Of a stretch of 64,000 nt of DNA, positions 33,247 through 43,721 are shown one piece after another. Location: NCBI GenBank assembly GCA_016930995.1, contig JAFGFQ010000051.1:1-64000 (forward strand). Direction: 5' to 3'. How positions within the stretch are numbered: the stretch's first letter is position 1; each line of letters starts with the position of its first letter. Made by a program: the position numbers and the translations under genes. The notes below the pieces were generated by a model. The model was not told the DNA's origin and searched no databases. It saw only the letters and a program-made list of their open reading frames with translations. This DNA comes from Thermoplasmatota archaeon. GTDB lineage: Archaea; Thermoplasmatota; E2; DHVEG-1.

Positions 33247-36200
33247 ATGCATATTTCGGATGGGTTGCGAGCCTTGGGCATATACAGGAAAGCAGTTATC
33301 GTTGTAGTGCTCCTGCCATTTCTCCTCATTGCTTTACACTGTGTTGAAGCAACCCCTGAAAAAAATCGTGCTGTTCTCTCCGATATTTCTTTTTGCAACC
33401 CTGTTCTTGTTGCAGGTGAGTTTTGCCACATTGATATAACGTTGACCACAGAACATGAAAAAATCTGTATCATTGCTTTTAATGGAGCAATCGAACCATT
33501 ACCACACGATCGTTCCCAGAATAATTATTACCGATGGGAGTATGCAAATGGCAATTGGTCCGATCTCAGTGGTTATGATTCACTATTTATTGACCCTTTG
33601 AAGTGTTCAATACGAAACACTACTTATTCATTTTATATTAAAATTTCTAATAAGGTAACACCTGGTAGTTGGACGATTAAAGTACTTGTAGATTCTAAAG
33701 AGATATCGTCGACCTCTTTACAGGTAATCATCGGTAATCTCTGTCTGTTTTTTTCAACAATCGTAGGTGCTTTTGAACATTCTATAAAACAAAAAGAATT
33801 ATTTTTTGATGAACAAACCAGATGTTGTGTCAAAGAAAAAAAATTAAAAGTGAGCGAGGAAACCATTGAGAAACTTGTTGATCATGTCCTGGAACGACAA
33901 TCGACCGAACCAAAAGAAAAAGATTCTTGGACTGCTTGTCACGATATAATTTCTTTACAGGACAAATCGTTATGTTCAGAAGAACCACTCCGCTCAGCAA
34001 CCGCGCAATATCACCGCAGTAAACTCCGGGAGATCACATATAAAAAAACTTGGGGGAAGGATAATGGTTTTTATGGAAAAAAATCAGAAAGTCCGAAGAG
34101 ATTTTTTATCATTGTATTGCTTTTCCTTCTGGTCTCTACTTCACTGTTACCCCTGGTTGCTTTAACAGGAAAAAATTTAGACTCTAATGAAATTATTATT
34201 ATCAATATTCAAAGCTATCCAATTGTTGGCGGAAAATGGTCTGTTTTGTTTACAACCAAAGGTCAAGCGGATTTGACAATATCTGCTGTTAATGGCACCA
34301 CTTGGAGCGACACTGATCAGAACCAGGATTTAAAGTTTCTGCATTGTCTAAAGGGAGATGAGACGTTAAAGTATCAATGGATTAACAATTCTGTTTTCAT
34401 CCCTGATTTTTCTTCAAACATCACCTGCTCTGAGGTTTCCGAGGTTCTCACTGCTGGTATCCACACATTAAAGTTTCAGTTTGGAAACGATGTTGTCTAT
34501 GCACATAATCTTGCGTTCGAGAACTGGTTACAGACCAGCACTGATGATTTTAACAATGGGACAAAAACAAACATTAATGTAAGCAATGGTTCTTTTCATC
34601 TACAAGAAACATTCTATCTTCGGAACTTCAGCCTAATTGATGATGAGGGATTTGAAGGAAGTTGGCCGCCTTCTGGTTGGTCTGAATCTCCAGCAGGGAG
34701 CAATTGGAACGCAGAAAACTATGAGCAGTATGAAGGCTCCTTCTCAGCAGATTTTGATGGAGTTGGTGGCTCGGGTGGGGCTTCAGGAAATTTACTTTCT
34801 CCTTCTATGAATTGCTCGGGTTCTAATGTCACTGCTATTTATGTAAAATTTTGGGCTTTTGAGGATTCTGCTGATGATGGGGAATATTATTTGGATTATT
34901 ATGATGGAACAAGCTGGGATGAAATCACAAGATTAGATAATTTCGGTAGTGGTGGTTGGGCTCAGTATTCACAAAAGCTCACGGATTCGCAATATTTTAA
35001 AACAAATTTTCAGATAAGATGGAGGGTGGTCGGACTTAATAATAACGAGCATGTCTATGTCGATTTGGTTAATGTGACCGTGGAGAGAAACGAGAGTGGA
35101 TATTATACAACTGGTGCTCTTATCTCGCAAGCTCATGATACGACGAGGAACGCACCTGATTACAGCACTATTTTTGTCAGCAATATTACCCCTTCGAGCA
35201 CAACCATAACCACTTGGGTCAGATCTGCTGAAACAGAAGTAGATCTTTCCTCAGCCACCTGGTTTTCAACCCTCTTTGAGCTTTCTGATCAACGATGGAT
35301 TCAATGGAGGATTAACCTCACAGGAAATTCTTATACCACTGCTACGGTTCATGAGGTCAATTTAACATGGATCTATGACAATGAAGATCCGATTTCGTCG
35401 GTTACCTCGCTTTTCCCTTATTGGCAGACGACCTCATCATTTGAGGTATTCGCAAGTGCATTGGATAATGGGACAGGAATCAAAGAGGTAGCTTTATTTT
35501 ACAATTATAGTGCAAATAATAACTCAGGTTGGACCGGATGGACACTATACGGTACTAACGATACAACAAGTCCGTATAACTGGTCTTTTAATTCACCACA
35601 AGGAGATGGATATTATCGATTTTATAGCAGGACAACTGATAGAGAGTTAAACATTGAAGATCCTCCAAACTCACCAGGTTATGATACTTTTTGTGGTGTT
35701 GACACAGTAAAGCCTACTTCGCAATTAGAGGATATTGCTCCGTATTGGTATAATGAACCTGATAGAGACGTCATCATCAATTGTTCAACCGCAAGTGATT
35801 CCGGTAGCGGTCTAAAAAACATAGCACTCTATTATCGATATCGTTTTGACAACGATTCTGAGTGGGGATCCTGGTTGTATTTTGAATCCGATGAAACTCT
35901 TCCATGGTCCTGGTTCTTTAACTTTCCAAAGGCCAAGGGTGTTTACCAATTCTATAGTATCGCAATTGATAACGCTGGTAACACGGAAGACCCTCCGACG
36001 TCCCCTGATAATGACACTGAATGCGGGTATAATACCACGAAACCTTATTCTGAAGTCGATGATATCAGCCCGTATTGGCATGGCTCTTCCCCTCTGATAA
36101 TCACAGGACAGGCTACTGATTTCAACGGCAGCGGTTTACATAATGTAACGTTGTACTATTATTACAGCCTTGATAACAATAGTTGGTCGAGCCAAAATCG

Positions 36201-38871
36201 TTTTGGAACACATAGTGACCCATGGAACTCAATTTCATGGTCTTTTACTTTTCCAAACGGAAGTGGATACTATCGATTCTTTAGTGTAGCAATTGACAAT
36301 GATAGCAGTGTCGAATATTACACGGGTAACGATACTGCCTGTGGTTATGACATTGTAAAACCTTCTTCCACAGTCGATGTAATCACACCCTATTGGTATG
36401 GTCCTACGGGAAATCCACTCCTGATTACGGTGACCACAGTCAGCGACCAATTCAGTGGGATAAAAAATATCACTCTGTACTATCGATGGAGAGCAAATAA
36501 TTTATCTGGATGGAATTCATGGGGATCTTTTGAGACAGATGATGATTCTCCCTGGAGTTGGAGCTTTAATTTTCCCAGCGGGGCAGGCCATTACCAGTTC
36601 TATAGTAGAGGATATGACCAAGTGGGAAACCTAGAGGATTCTCCTTCGTCACCAGAATATGATGCTCAAGGGGGATACGATACTTCGAAACCCTCCTCTA
36701 AAGTTGATGATATCTCACCATATAATATCACGATGTCTCCTTTCATTTTAACTGCAACTGCTAGTGACGATACAAACAATGTGACACTCTGGTATTATTA
36801 TTCTTCCACCAATTCATCTTGGTGGCATCCTTCTTGGTTATATAGAAAGCGGTTAACAATAAGTGGAAAAAATGGTGGCTATCAAATGAAAATCGTCATT
36901 GGAAATACAAGTGGTGGTAATCTTACGTGCAATGGTCATGCTCAAAGTGATTTTGACGATATCCGTTTCGTTAGTTATTCGGATAATACGACGCAACTTT
37001 CCTACTGGCTTCGGAATTATACAGTGGATACTCAAGGTACATTTTGGTTTAACAATTCACTTAATGATACCTACATCTGGATGTACTATGGAAACAGTAA
37101 TGCATCTACCACAGGCAATGGGACAAATACGTTTTATTTCTTCGATGACTTCTCAAATGGGCTAAGCAAATGGACGATGGATTCATGGAACACTGATTCT
37201 ATTTATATTAACCAGAGCCAGGGGAATTCGGCCCCCGCTTTACGACATAACCCTGATTCTTCAATACCTGCAAATAGAACGTATTACGACACAAGAATTC
37301 GAACATCGAGTTACCGGATGCAAACAGGGACTTTAGAATATGATGTGCATTTGGCTGGAACTCCGAGAATTATTCATCAATTCGGTTGGCGGATGAATGC
37401 ATTGTCTTGGACAAATGGATACGCTTGGCGACTACAGACTGCAAACGGAGATGGTGGATTTTTCGAATTTTCAGCACCAACAACCTGGACCTCGATAGGA
37501 ACTACTTTTCCAGATGCATCCGTCAATACATGGTATCATGTTCAGGTGAATATCTCAGGGTCCAATTATGCAGCAATTGTAAATCCTTCCTGCGGTGGTG
37601 CGACGACACGGTCCGTATCAGATTCAACAAAGCTGACCGCCGATTATTTAATATCGCATGTCCACGGTGTCAGTCTAGGTACGACGAGTTATGTACTTGT
37701 TGATAATGTGTTTGTAAGGAAATACCAAGCTACGCCACCAGTGTGGGGTAGCTTTGGTAGTGAAGAAACCGGATATATCGAATGGATCAATATCAGTAAT
37801 CCGGATAGTGACAGCCCTTGGAATTGGAATTTTAACTTCCCTAATGGATATGGTTATTATTGGTTCTTTTCTATCGCGATTGACACTGATGGAAATCAAG
37901 AGGACAAGCCAAATTCATTTGATGCAACGTGTCGTTATGCAAGTCCAGCAGCTCCCGTGATTAATAGCTATGACCTACGTAATAGCAGTGGATCAAAATT
38001 AAATAATGTAACCGGTCTGCTTGATGTTGATTCAGAATATTACTTTACGATAAATGTCACATCTACATATGGATGGATTTTTCTTGATTATATTGATATA
38101 AAAGCATGGTATGACCAGGGGACTGAGAGCTCTACTTACAATCAAACGCTAGGTGGGAACCTCAATATGTTTCTTCGCTATGAAAATGTTTCTGGGGTTG
38201 CCAATTTTTTACTTCTTTGGCCTGACGATGAAGTGCAACTTATTAGCAGTAATTGTACCCAAACCATCATTGATACTTACACAAGAATTATTACTATAAG
38301 CTTTAAACCTTTAAGTCAAACCAGATGGGCATGTAGTAATCAGACCTGGAATCTCACTCAAAATATTACTAATGATCCCTTTTCATGGAACTTTAACATC
38401 ACCGCTACAGATGCATCTGGTTTAACGTCATGGGTAAACGATGAATACGGTGTCTACAAATTTGCGACTATCTTGCCAGATCAAAATTGGGTGGATGTCG
38501 AAGCTCCACCCGGATTTACTGCGTCATCCAATGTTGTAAATGTCACCTATTCATCTAATTACGATTTTAATATAAGTGTTTATTTTGAAGAAAATCTCAC
38601 GAATGTGACCTCAGGTGAAATTATCCCTATCGCAAATAACGTATATATTTGTGCAGATGCGGATCTTACTGATGATATCACGACTGATATTATGTTTAAT
38701 GGGATTGGTCAATTGTACGCAGTTGATATCATTAACTCTTCTGGAGTCTTTCATAAGAATAACTCGAGTCAATATGTACAAGTTCAGTTCAATGTCTATA
38801 TCCCCTTTGGCACGATTCATGGTGAATATTCTGCTCATGTCGCCACGAAGATAAAACAGAAAGAAGAATAA
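33247..38871 (+). CDS. Giant 1874-residue repeat-containing surface protein with three hydrophobic segments
   Basis: An unrecognised giant exported protein. Residues 14-34 are a signal or anchor; residues 35-158 match the N-terminal ectodomain of 41669-43015 (NPVLVAGEF...NYYRWEYANGNWSDLSGY...GSWTIKVLV). Residues about 160-176 are hydrophobic (VIIGNLCLFFSTIVGAF), 177-285 charged and signal-free, and 286-308 a third span preceded by KKSESPKR. The outer part then has a jelly-roll-like domain (about 469-617, DEGFEGSWPPSGW), five copies of a 106-111-residue module starting near 712, 821, 932, 1038 and 1148 (KPSSTVDVITPYW...NFPSGAGHYQFYS), with a DUF2341-type domain (WWHPSWLYRKRLTI, about 1192-1500) inserted in the fifth. 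The last 300 residues match 38991-40097 and 40345-41478. Very rich in N-x-S/T sites. Likely S-layer, stalk or adhesin material. Confidence 0.8.
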   Translation: MHISDGLRALGIYRKAVIVVVLLPFLLIALHCVEATPEKNRAVLSDISFCNPVLVAGEFCHIDITLTTEHEKICIIAFNGAIEPLPHDRSQNNYYRWEYANGNWSDLSGYDSLFIDPLKCSIRNTTYSFYIKISNKVTPGSWTIKVLVDSKEISSTSLQVIIGNLCLFFSTIVGAFEHSIKQKELFFDEQTRCCVKEKKLKVSEETIEKLVDHVLERQSTEPKEKDSWTACHDIISLQDKSLCSEEPLRSATAQYHRSKLREITYKKTWGKDNGFYGKKSESPKRFFIIVLLFLLVSTSLLPLVALTGKNLDSNEIIIINIQSYPIVGGKWSVLFTTKGQADLTISAVNGTTWSDTDQNQDLKFLHCLKGDETLKYQWINNSVFIPDFSSNITCSEVSEVLTAGIHTLKFQFGNDVVYAHNLAFENWLQTSTDDFNNGTKTNINVSNGSFHLQETFYLRNFSLIDDEGFEGSWPPSGWSESPAGSNWNAENYEQYEGSFSADFDGVGGSGGASGNLLSPSMNCSGSNVTAIYVKFWAFEDSADDGEYYLDYYDGTSWDEITRLDNFGSGGWAQYSQKLTDSQYFKTNFQIRWRVVGLNNNEHVYVDLVNVTVERNESGYYTTGALISQAHDTTRNAPDYSTIFVSNITPSSTTITTWVRSAETEVDLSSATWFSTLFELSDQRWIQWRINLTGNSYTTATVHEVNLTWIYDNEDPISSVTSLFPYWQTTSSFEVFASALDNGTGIKEVALFYNYSANNNSGWTGWTLYGTNDTTSPYNWSFNSPQGDGYYRFYSRTTDRELNIEDPPNSPGYDTFCGVDTVKPTSQLEDIAPYWYNEPDRDVIINCSTASDSGSGLKNIALYYRYRFDNDSEWGSWLYFESDETLPWSWFFNFPKAKGVYQFYSIAIDNAGNTEDPPTSPDNDTECGYNTTKPYSEVDDISPYWHGSSPLIITGQATDFNGSGLHNVTLYYYYSLDNNSWSSQNRFGTHSDPWNSISWSFTFPNGSGYYRFFSVAIDNDSSVEYYTGNDTACGYDIVKPSSTVDVITPYWYGPTGNPLLITVTTVSDQFSGIKNITLYYRWRANNLSGWNSWGSFETDDDSPWSWSFNFPSGAGHYQFYSRGYDQVGNLEDSPSSPEYDAQGGYDTSKPSSKVDDISPYNITMSPFILTATASDDTNNVTLWYYYSSTNSSWWHPSWLYRKRLTISGKNGGYQMKIVIGNTSGGNLTCNGHAQSDFDDIRFVSYSDNTTQLSYWLRNYTVDTQGTFWFNNSLNDTYIWMYYGNSNASTTGNGTNTFYFFDDFSNGLSKWTMDSWNTDSIYINQSQGNSAPALRHNPDSSIPANRTYYDTRIRTSSYRMQTGTLEYDVHLAGTPRIIHQFGWRMNALSWTNGYAWRLQTANGDGGFFEFSAPTTWTSIGTTFPDASVNTWYHVQVNISGSNYAAIVNPSCGGATTRSVSDSTKLTADYLISHVHGVSLGTTSYVLVDNVFVRKYQATPPVWGSFGSEETGYIEWINISNPDSDSPWNWNFNFPNGYGYYWFFSIAIDTDGNQEDKPNSFDATCRYASPAAPVINSYDLRNSSGSKLNNVTGLLDVDSEYYFTINVTSTYGWIFLDYIDIKAWYDQGTESSTYNQTLGGNLNMFLRYENVSGVANFLLLWPDDEVQLISSNCTQTIIDTYTRIITISFKPLSQTRWACSNQTWNLTQNITNDPFSWNFNITATDASGLTSWVNDEYGVYKFATILPDQNWVDVEAPPGFTASSNVVNVTYSSNYDFNISVYFEENLTNVTSGEIIPIANNVYICADADLTDDITTDIMFNGIGQLYAVDIINSSGVFHKNNSSQYVQVQFNVYIPFGTIHGEYSAHVATKIKQKEE

Positions 38872-38990
38872 GAAGGTGTAGTGAAATTTCGACCCAAAGT
38901 TTTATATGATAGACATTGAATTAGTGCATTGCACTCTGACATACAATTCAGCAGTTTAACCTAGCATAAAAGGTATTGAGGGTTTGAAGG

Positions 38991-40097
38991 ATGGGAAAGC
39001 AGAACCTCTATTCAGTTCTCATAGTGGTATTGTTACTCCTCTCGTTATTCACTGGAATGTTCTGCCTTCAACCATTTCTTATTAAAAATGTGAGAGCAAA
39101 CCCTGGGGATGTCAGTGAGCATTGGTATAATGAGACGACGTTAAACGTTACCATTCTTTATCGAGAACCACGATTTAATTGGTATGATTTTCAGTACAAC
39201 GATTCAGGAACATGGGTTTCTCGGCTTAATACACAGAGCGATGTGAATGAGAGCGCAGAGTACAGATTTGTCGTTAACGTGAGTGCTGATAACGGGTGGG
39301 AGAATATCTCCTATATCAATATCACTGCCTGGTATGATCAGGGAACTGAGAGCTCTACTTATAATCAGACCTTAGGGGGGAACTTCAATTTATTTTTCGA
39401 ATACGAAAATCTGACTGGGACTGCGAACTGGAGTATGCGTTGGCCGACTGGGGGTGAGGTGACCAATGCTCAGTTTTCAGAGTCAGTGGTAAATGACCCT
39501 GTTGGAAGTCCTCGATTCACTGATTGTCATAATCTGACGTTTTCGTTTGTTCCTGGGTATCAATTCCGGTATGCGCCAGGAGATGGGAGCTGGAACACAA
39601 CTGAGAATGCGACCAATGATCTTGAGTCCTGGAACTTTAGGATTTATGCATCAAACGCACAAGGGTATGTCTCCTGGGTTCAGGATGAATTTGGGATTTT
39701 TTCCTATACAGAGATTATGAGTGCAGGATGGCCAGAGATCTTTGGGTACCCTGGGGAAAATGCGACTGCGGAGACGAACATTACTCTATTGACACGCTCG
39801 AATGGGAACTATACTCTTTCAGTTGACGTCGGGAACCTAACGCATAATACGCATCCTACCGCGAATATGTCCCGTACATTGATATGGTTGCGAGGAGGCG
39901 ATCTTGATGTCTCAAGTAATTTCACCGGTGCTTCCGACCTTCTCTATTTCTATGGATCTCCGATCGCCTATCATCTTGCTGAAGCGAATGGGACAAGTCT
40001 TACGACTAGTGATGTTGAGTATAAATGCAACATCCCTCTTGGGCAGACCGCGGGAGAATATACCGCTCCTATAAGTTATCATCTCAAAACGACATAG
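38991..40097 (+). CDS. Secreted paralogue of the giant protein's C-terminal region (copy 1)
   Basis: A 368-residue exported protein. Signal sequence residues 8-30 (VLIVVLLLLSLFTGMFCL) and mature start near RANPGD. The central domain includes ITAWYDQGTESSTYNQTLGG, which is almost identical in the giant protein (KAWYDQGTESSTYNQT) and in the next gene. The C-terminal domain ends CNIPLGQTAGEYTAPISYHL, a beta-sandwich ending that the giant protein also has (VYIPFGTIHGEYSAHV). It has many N-glycosylation sequons and no membrane anchor at the C-terminus, so it is secreted or docked on another protein. Function unknown; best read as a subunit of the same surface structure. Confidence 0.78.
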   Translation: MGKQNLYSVLIVVLLLLSLFTGMFCLQPFLIKNVRANPGDVSEHWYNETTLNVTILYREPRFNWYDFQYNDSGTWVSRLNTQSDVNESAEYRFVVNVSADNGWENISYINITAWYDQGTESSTYNQTLGGNFNLFFEYENLTGTANWSMRWPTGGEVTNAQFSESVVNDPVGSPRFTDCHNLTFSFVPGYQFRYAPGDGSWNTTENATNDLESWNFRIYASNAQGYVSWVQDEFGIFSYTEIMSAGWPEIFGYPGENATAETNITLLTRSNGNYTLSVDVGNLTHNTHPTANMSRTLIWLRGGDLDVSSNFTGASDLLYFYGSPIAYHLAEANGTSLTTSDVEYKCNIPLGQTAGEYTAPISYHLKTT

Positions 40098-40344
40098 GAA
40101 TAATTTACGCTCGGTTATTACCTGATTTTTTTTTATTGGTGTATTGTTGTGTAACAATCTGTTTTTGGACGTATTGTGTTTATCCTGGTGTGTTCTTTTT
40201 TCCTGAGTTTTCATCTGTTGTGGCGGTATTGCAGAGTGACGTTTTAACGAATAACCTTTAAATACCGTGCCTGTCAAAAGCATACCTGACATGTGTTAAC
40301 ATGTTGGTAATTAACTCGAGATGAACTGGATGAAGGTGGAAAAA

Positions 40345-41478
40345 ATGAAGATGGAACGAAAGAACAAGATATTTTCTGCTTCGATAGGAGCAATGATAAT
40401 CATATCTTTGGTAGTAAATGTCTTTCTTTTTGGACCAATCGTCAGAATAGGGAAAGCTGATCCTGGTGATATCCCTGACTATTGGCACAATTCCACAACC
40501 TTAAATGTCACGGTCCTTCATTTTGAACCAAGAATCCTTTGGTATGATTTCCAGTACAATGACTCCGGTACCTGGGTCTCACGACTCAACGCACAAAGCG
40601 ATGTCAACGACAGTGCGGAATACCGATTCATTGTCAATATCAGTAGCGACCAAGGATGGGACGATATTGAATATGTGAACATCACCGCCTGGTACGACCA
40701 GGGAAACGAGAGCAGCACCTACAACCAAACACAGGGAGGAAACTGGAACCTCTACCTCCAATACGAAAACACCACCGGCACTGCTGTCTGGAGAATGCTC
40801 TGGCCTCATGGAGGGGAATTCACTGAAGGAACCTATGTTGATAACGTCGAATTTGACCCGTATGGTAGTCCTGGTTTTACCGAATGTCATAACCTGTCTT
40901 TTCCAATAATCCCCAGTTACCAAGTACGATATGCTCCTGGTGATGGAACATGGAATACGACATACAATGCGACCGACGATGTCGAATCCTGGAACTTTTT
41001 ACTTCAAGTTACTGATAGTGGAGAAGATACGACAGATCCCATTATGATTTGGATCACTGACGAGTTCGGAATCTACTCCTACAGTGAGATTGTGACTGCC
41101 GGATGGCCGACCATTATCGGTCACCCTGGAGAAAATGCTACTGCACTAAGCAATATCACCCTTACCACCCGATCAAATGGGAACTATTCTCTATCGACCG
41201 ATGTTGAGAATTTAACACATAAGACCTATATTGGCCCGGGAGATACCATTTCACGTGACCGGATTTGGGTCCGTGGAGGAGACCTTGATACCTTTGGTAA
41301 TTTCACAGCTCTCAGCGGCGAGATCTATTTCTATGGTGCCCTCGGGACGTATCATCTCGCGCAAGCCAATGGTACATTATTAACAACCGATGATGTCGAA
41401 TATAAGTGTGACATTCCTCTGGGTCAGATGGCTGGAGATTATAACGCAACAATCCGATATCATCTGATGACGACATAG
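40345..41478 (+). CDS. Secreted paralogue of the giant protein's C-terminal region (copy 2)
   Basis: A 377-residue exported protein very like the gene just upstream: both share WYDFQYNDSGTWVSRLN, ITAWYDQG, YENTTGTA, RYAPGDG and the closing CDIPLGQMAGDYNATIRYHL. I chose the ATG at 40345 because it follows GGTGG with 6-nt spacing; the frame opens at 40321. Signal span residues 7-32 (KIFSASIGAMIIISLVVNVF). The tandem arrangement and strong identity point to a recent duplication. No anchor. Function unknown; it probably forms part of the same surface assembly. Confidence 0.78.
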   Translation: MKMERKNKIFSASIGAMIIISLVVNVFLFGPIVRIGKADPGDIPDYWHNSTTLNVTVLHFEPRILWYDFQYNDSGTWVSRLNAQSDVNDSAEYRFIVNISSDQGWDDIEYVNITAWYDQGNESSTYNQTQGGNWNLYLQYENTTGTAVWRMLWPHGGEFTEGTYVDNVEFDPYGSPGFTECHNLSFPIIPSYQVRYAPGDGTWNTTYNATDDVESWNFLLQVTDSGEDTTDPIMIWITDEFGIYSYSEIVTAGWPTIIGHPGENATALSNITLTTRSNGNYSLSTDVENLTHKTYIGPGDTISRDRIWVRGGDLDTFGNFTALSGEIYFYGALGTYHLAQANGTLLTTDDVEYKCDIPLGQMAGDYNATIRYHLMTT

Positions 41479-41668
41479 TTCTCAGAACAATCCCATTTTT
41501 TCTTTTTTCTGGCTATCTAATAGTTATTAGACAAAATCCTTAATGATTTTTTTCTATCTCCTCTGATTCTCATATCCTCTTTTCAAAGAAAACTTTTAAT
41601 AGACGAATAAAGATAAGAATTACAGATGGGTAACTGCACAATCTAAGAAAATTACAGGAGAGAGGTGA

Positions 41669-43015
41669 GTGGGAACACAAACAAAGAAATACTACATTAT
41701 TTTTTTTATATCTGTACTTGTGTTCTGCACGATTCTACCAACCAATTCCACAGCACAAAACATGTCTTTTTCGATAAGCATGCTTCACGGAGAAAAGCAA
41801 ACTCATTTCGATAAACCGGTCCTTGTCGCAGGGATCTGGCATTATTTGAACATAACACTTGATAGGACAGTCGATGAGCTGACACTACGATTTTATAAAG
41901 GACCTACACCTCCGACCGGGAATAAAAACGAGACGAATTATTACGAATGGCAGTATGATAGCACAAATCTTTTTCCTTGGAACGATTTCAGTGGATATGG
42001 CACTAAATATATACGACAAGAATTGTGTACACAAACGGATACTCTGTATAGTTTTTGTATTGGGATAAAAGATTTCATGCCAAATATCGTTGGCTACTTT
42101 GAAAACTGGACTATCGAAGTATCACTTGGAGAAACAATCCTGGAATCGGAGAGCATCGTCGTCGAAAAACCAAAAACTGGGGTATCGCTGAGCAAACCAT
42201 CCTCTATAATATTTCACGTTGATCCGTTCACCATCATGGATGCCCAAGGCGATAATTTCTTCAAGATAGGCAATATTGGAAACATCCCGCTTTCCGTGTA
42301 TTTTGACACTGAAAAATACGTAACCGTCGAAATTTCAGATGTAAATAAAATGTTCTTACCTGGTGAGACCATCACTCATTACGTCACCGTCCATTCAAAA
42401 AGCTGGCCGCCTGGATTTAAAAATATAGTCATCGAATTGAATGGTTCTTATCCTCAATCCTATTTCATCGATACGAACGCTACCGTCACCCTGTACACAT
42501 CCTTTGTTATCGATGTACCACAACTGGTTATCTATGTGGGACATAGCAATTACAGGATTGATGAAATCCAAGGGACAGGAATCACATTTCAATACATCGA
42601 AAAATTAAACATGCGGGAAGGAGAGATTCGAGACATCACCGCCTATGTCTCAGGCAACGGGGCAGTCACGGTTGAGATTTGGGCAGATGAACAGAACCTT
42701 AGTGCATTAAAACTGTACGATGGCACTACAGAAACAACCTCCCCTCTTTCCTTTACATCGACGAATACCTCAGAGCGAGAACTCATTGTGTCCGTGAAAG
42801 CACTTAGCGAAGGAAGGATAGGAATTCTCACCTATCGAGTAACGGGTAATGGTGTTACGAAGACCTACACCACTCAGGTCACGATCGGACCACCGGCATC
42901 CTCTGGAGGAGAACCGGCGAGTCCTACCTCGATAATGCAGATAGTTGTTATCATCATCGTTCTACTTGTTGTCATCTACATGATCGTAACCTATATCAGA
43001 AACAAGAAGAGGTAA
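41669..43015 (+). CDS. Membrane-anchored surface protein, paralogue of the giant protein's N-terminal region
   Basis: A 448-residue type I-like membrane protein: signal peptide residues 7-30 (YYIIFFISVLVFCTILP), long ectodomain, and a C-terminal anchor with basic tail (IMQIVVIIIVLLVVIYMIVT then YIRNKKR). The first 150 residues match residues 35-160 of the giant protein (DKPVLVAGIWHYLNITL, NYYEWQYDS, FENWTIEVSLGE). The rest looks like two or three Ig-like modules (NIGNIPLSVYFDTEKY, EIQGTGITFQYIEK), as in NPCBM- or CARDB-like proteins. It starts with GTG after GGAGAGAGGTGA. First gene of a three-gene operon; the next start is 10 nt away. Confidence 0.78.
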   Translation: MGTQTKKYYIIFFISVLVFCTILPTNSTAQNMSFSISMLHGEKQTHFDKPVLVAGIWHYLNITLDRTVDELTLRFYKGPTPPTGNKNETNYYEWQYDSTNLFPWNDFSGYGTKYIRQELCTQTDTLYSFCIGIKDFMPNIVGYFENWTIEVSLGETILESESIVVEKPKTGVSLSKPSSIIFHVDPFTIMDAQGDNFFKIGNIGNIPLSVYFDTEKYVTVEISDVNKMFLPGETITHYVTVHSKSWPPGFKNIVIELNGSYPQSYFIDTNATVTLYTSFVIDVPQLVIYVGHSNYRIDEIQGTGITFQYIEKLNMREGEIRDITAYVSGNGAVTVEIWADEQNLSALKLYDGTTETTSPLSFTSTNTSERELIVSVKALSEGRIGILTYRVTGNGVTKTYTTQVTIGPPASSGGEPASPTSIMQIVVIIIVLLVVIYMIVTYIRNKKR

Positions 43016-43025
43016 CAGGGGAACA

Positions 43026-43721
43026 ATGAGGAAAACCAAGGGAACCTTTCTGATTTTTTTTACAGCTCTCCTCGGCAGTCTCCTTCTTTTCTCGTCTGGA
43101 GTATTCGCTGGTCAAGCAGGCGTAGGAGTCATCAACGTTCCACCGAAATACGGCTATATCCGAATCGAAGAACAGGACAGTTACATCAGAGTCTACCTTA
43201 ATATCTCTGATTATAACTCCTGGGCTGATATCAATAATGTCACGGTGACCCTTGATAATTATGGAACGACGATATCTACATTTATATATGAACAATACCT
43301 AAGTTTGGATTCCTTTTTTGAAATAAATGAATTCAGTGAAACACCAGATCATATGCACCTATTAGACAAAGAAAAATGCTTCTTTGAAAAATCATCAAAC
43401 AAAGAAACCATTGATGAACGGTGCGACATTTCCATACGATTTGTTTTTAAAAAAACGTATTTTACCGGCCTAACCATCGTTATCAATGATAGAACAGGTT
43501 CCTCCCCTGCAGAAGCATATATCTCCTACAACACGGAAGAATCGATGAGAAGCGGCACCATCATCGTCATCCCCTGGATAGGGATGCGCATTACCGTGAC
43601 CATCCCTCCGTATCTTCTTGATATCATTGCCATCATTGTCGGGCTTATTGGTATCCTCTACTATCTTAAAAAAACAGGCATCTGGGAAAAAAGGAGAGGA
43701 GGATATGAAAAAACTAGTTAA
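43026..43721 (+). CDS. Membrane-anchored ectodomain protein, unrecognised
   Basis: A 231-residue protein with a signal peptide (residues 7-28, TFLIFFTALLGSLLLFSSGVFA), a small beta-rich ectodomain (VINVPPKYGYIRIEEQDSY...SWADINNVTVTLDNYG) and a C-terminal span (YLLDIIAIIVGLIGILYYL) followed by a short basic cytoplasmic end (KKTGIWEKRRGG). No known family is recognised. It is the middle gene of the 41669-44847 operon and overlaps the next gene by 17 bp, so its product is likely made with, and may contact, its anchored neighbours. Confidence 0.75.
   Translation: MRKTKGTFLIFFTALLGSLLLFSSGVFAGQAGVGVINVPPKYGYIRIEEQDSYIRVYLNISDYNSWADINNVTVTLDNYGTTISTFIYEQYLSLDSFFEINEFSETPDHMHLLDKEKCFFEKSSNKETIDERCDISIRFVFKKTYFTGLTIVINDRTGSSPAEAYISYNTEESMRSGTIIVIPWIGMRITVTIPPYLLDIIAIIVGLIGILYYLKKTGIWEKRRGGYEKTS

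Noticed and set aside
43618..43704. Longer N-terminus of the PAS protein
   Set aside because: It lies within the preceding gene in another frame, and the ATG at 43705 has a strong ribosome site.
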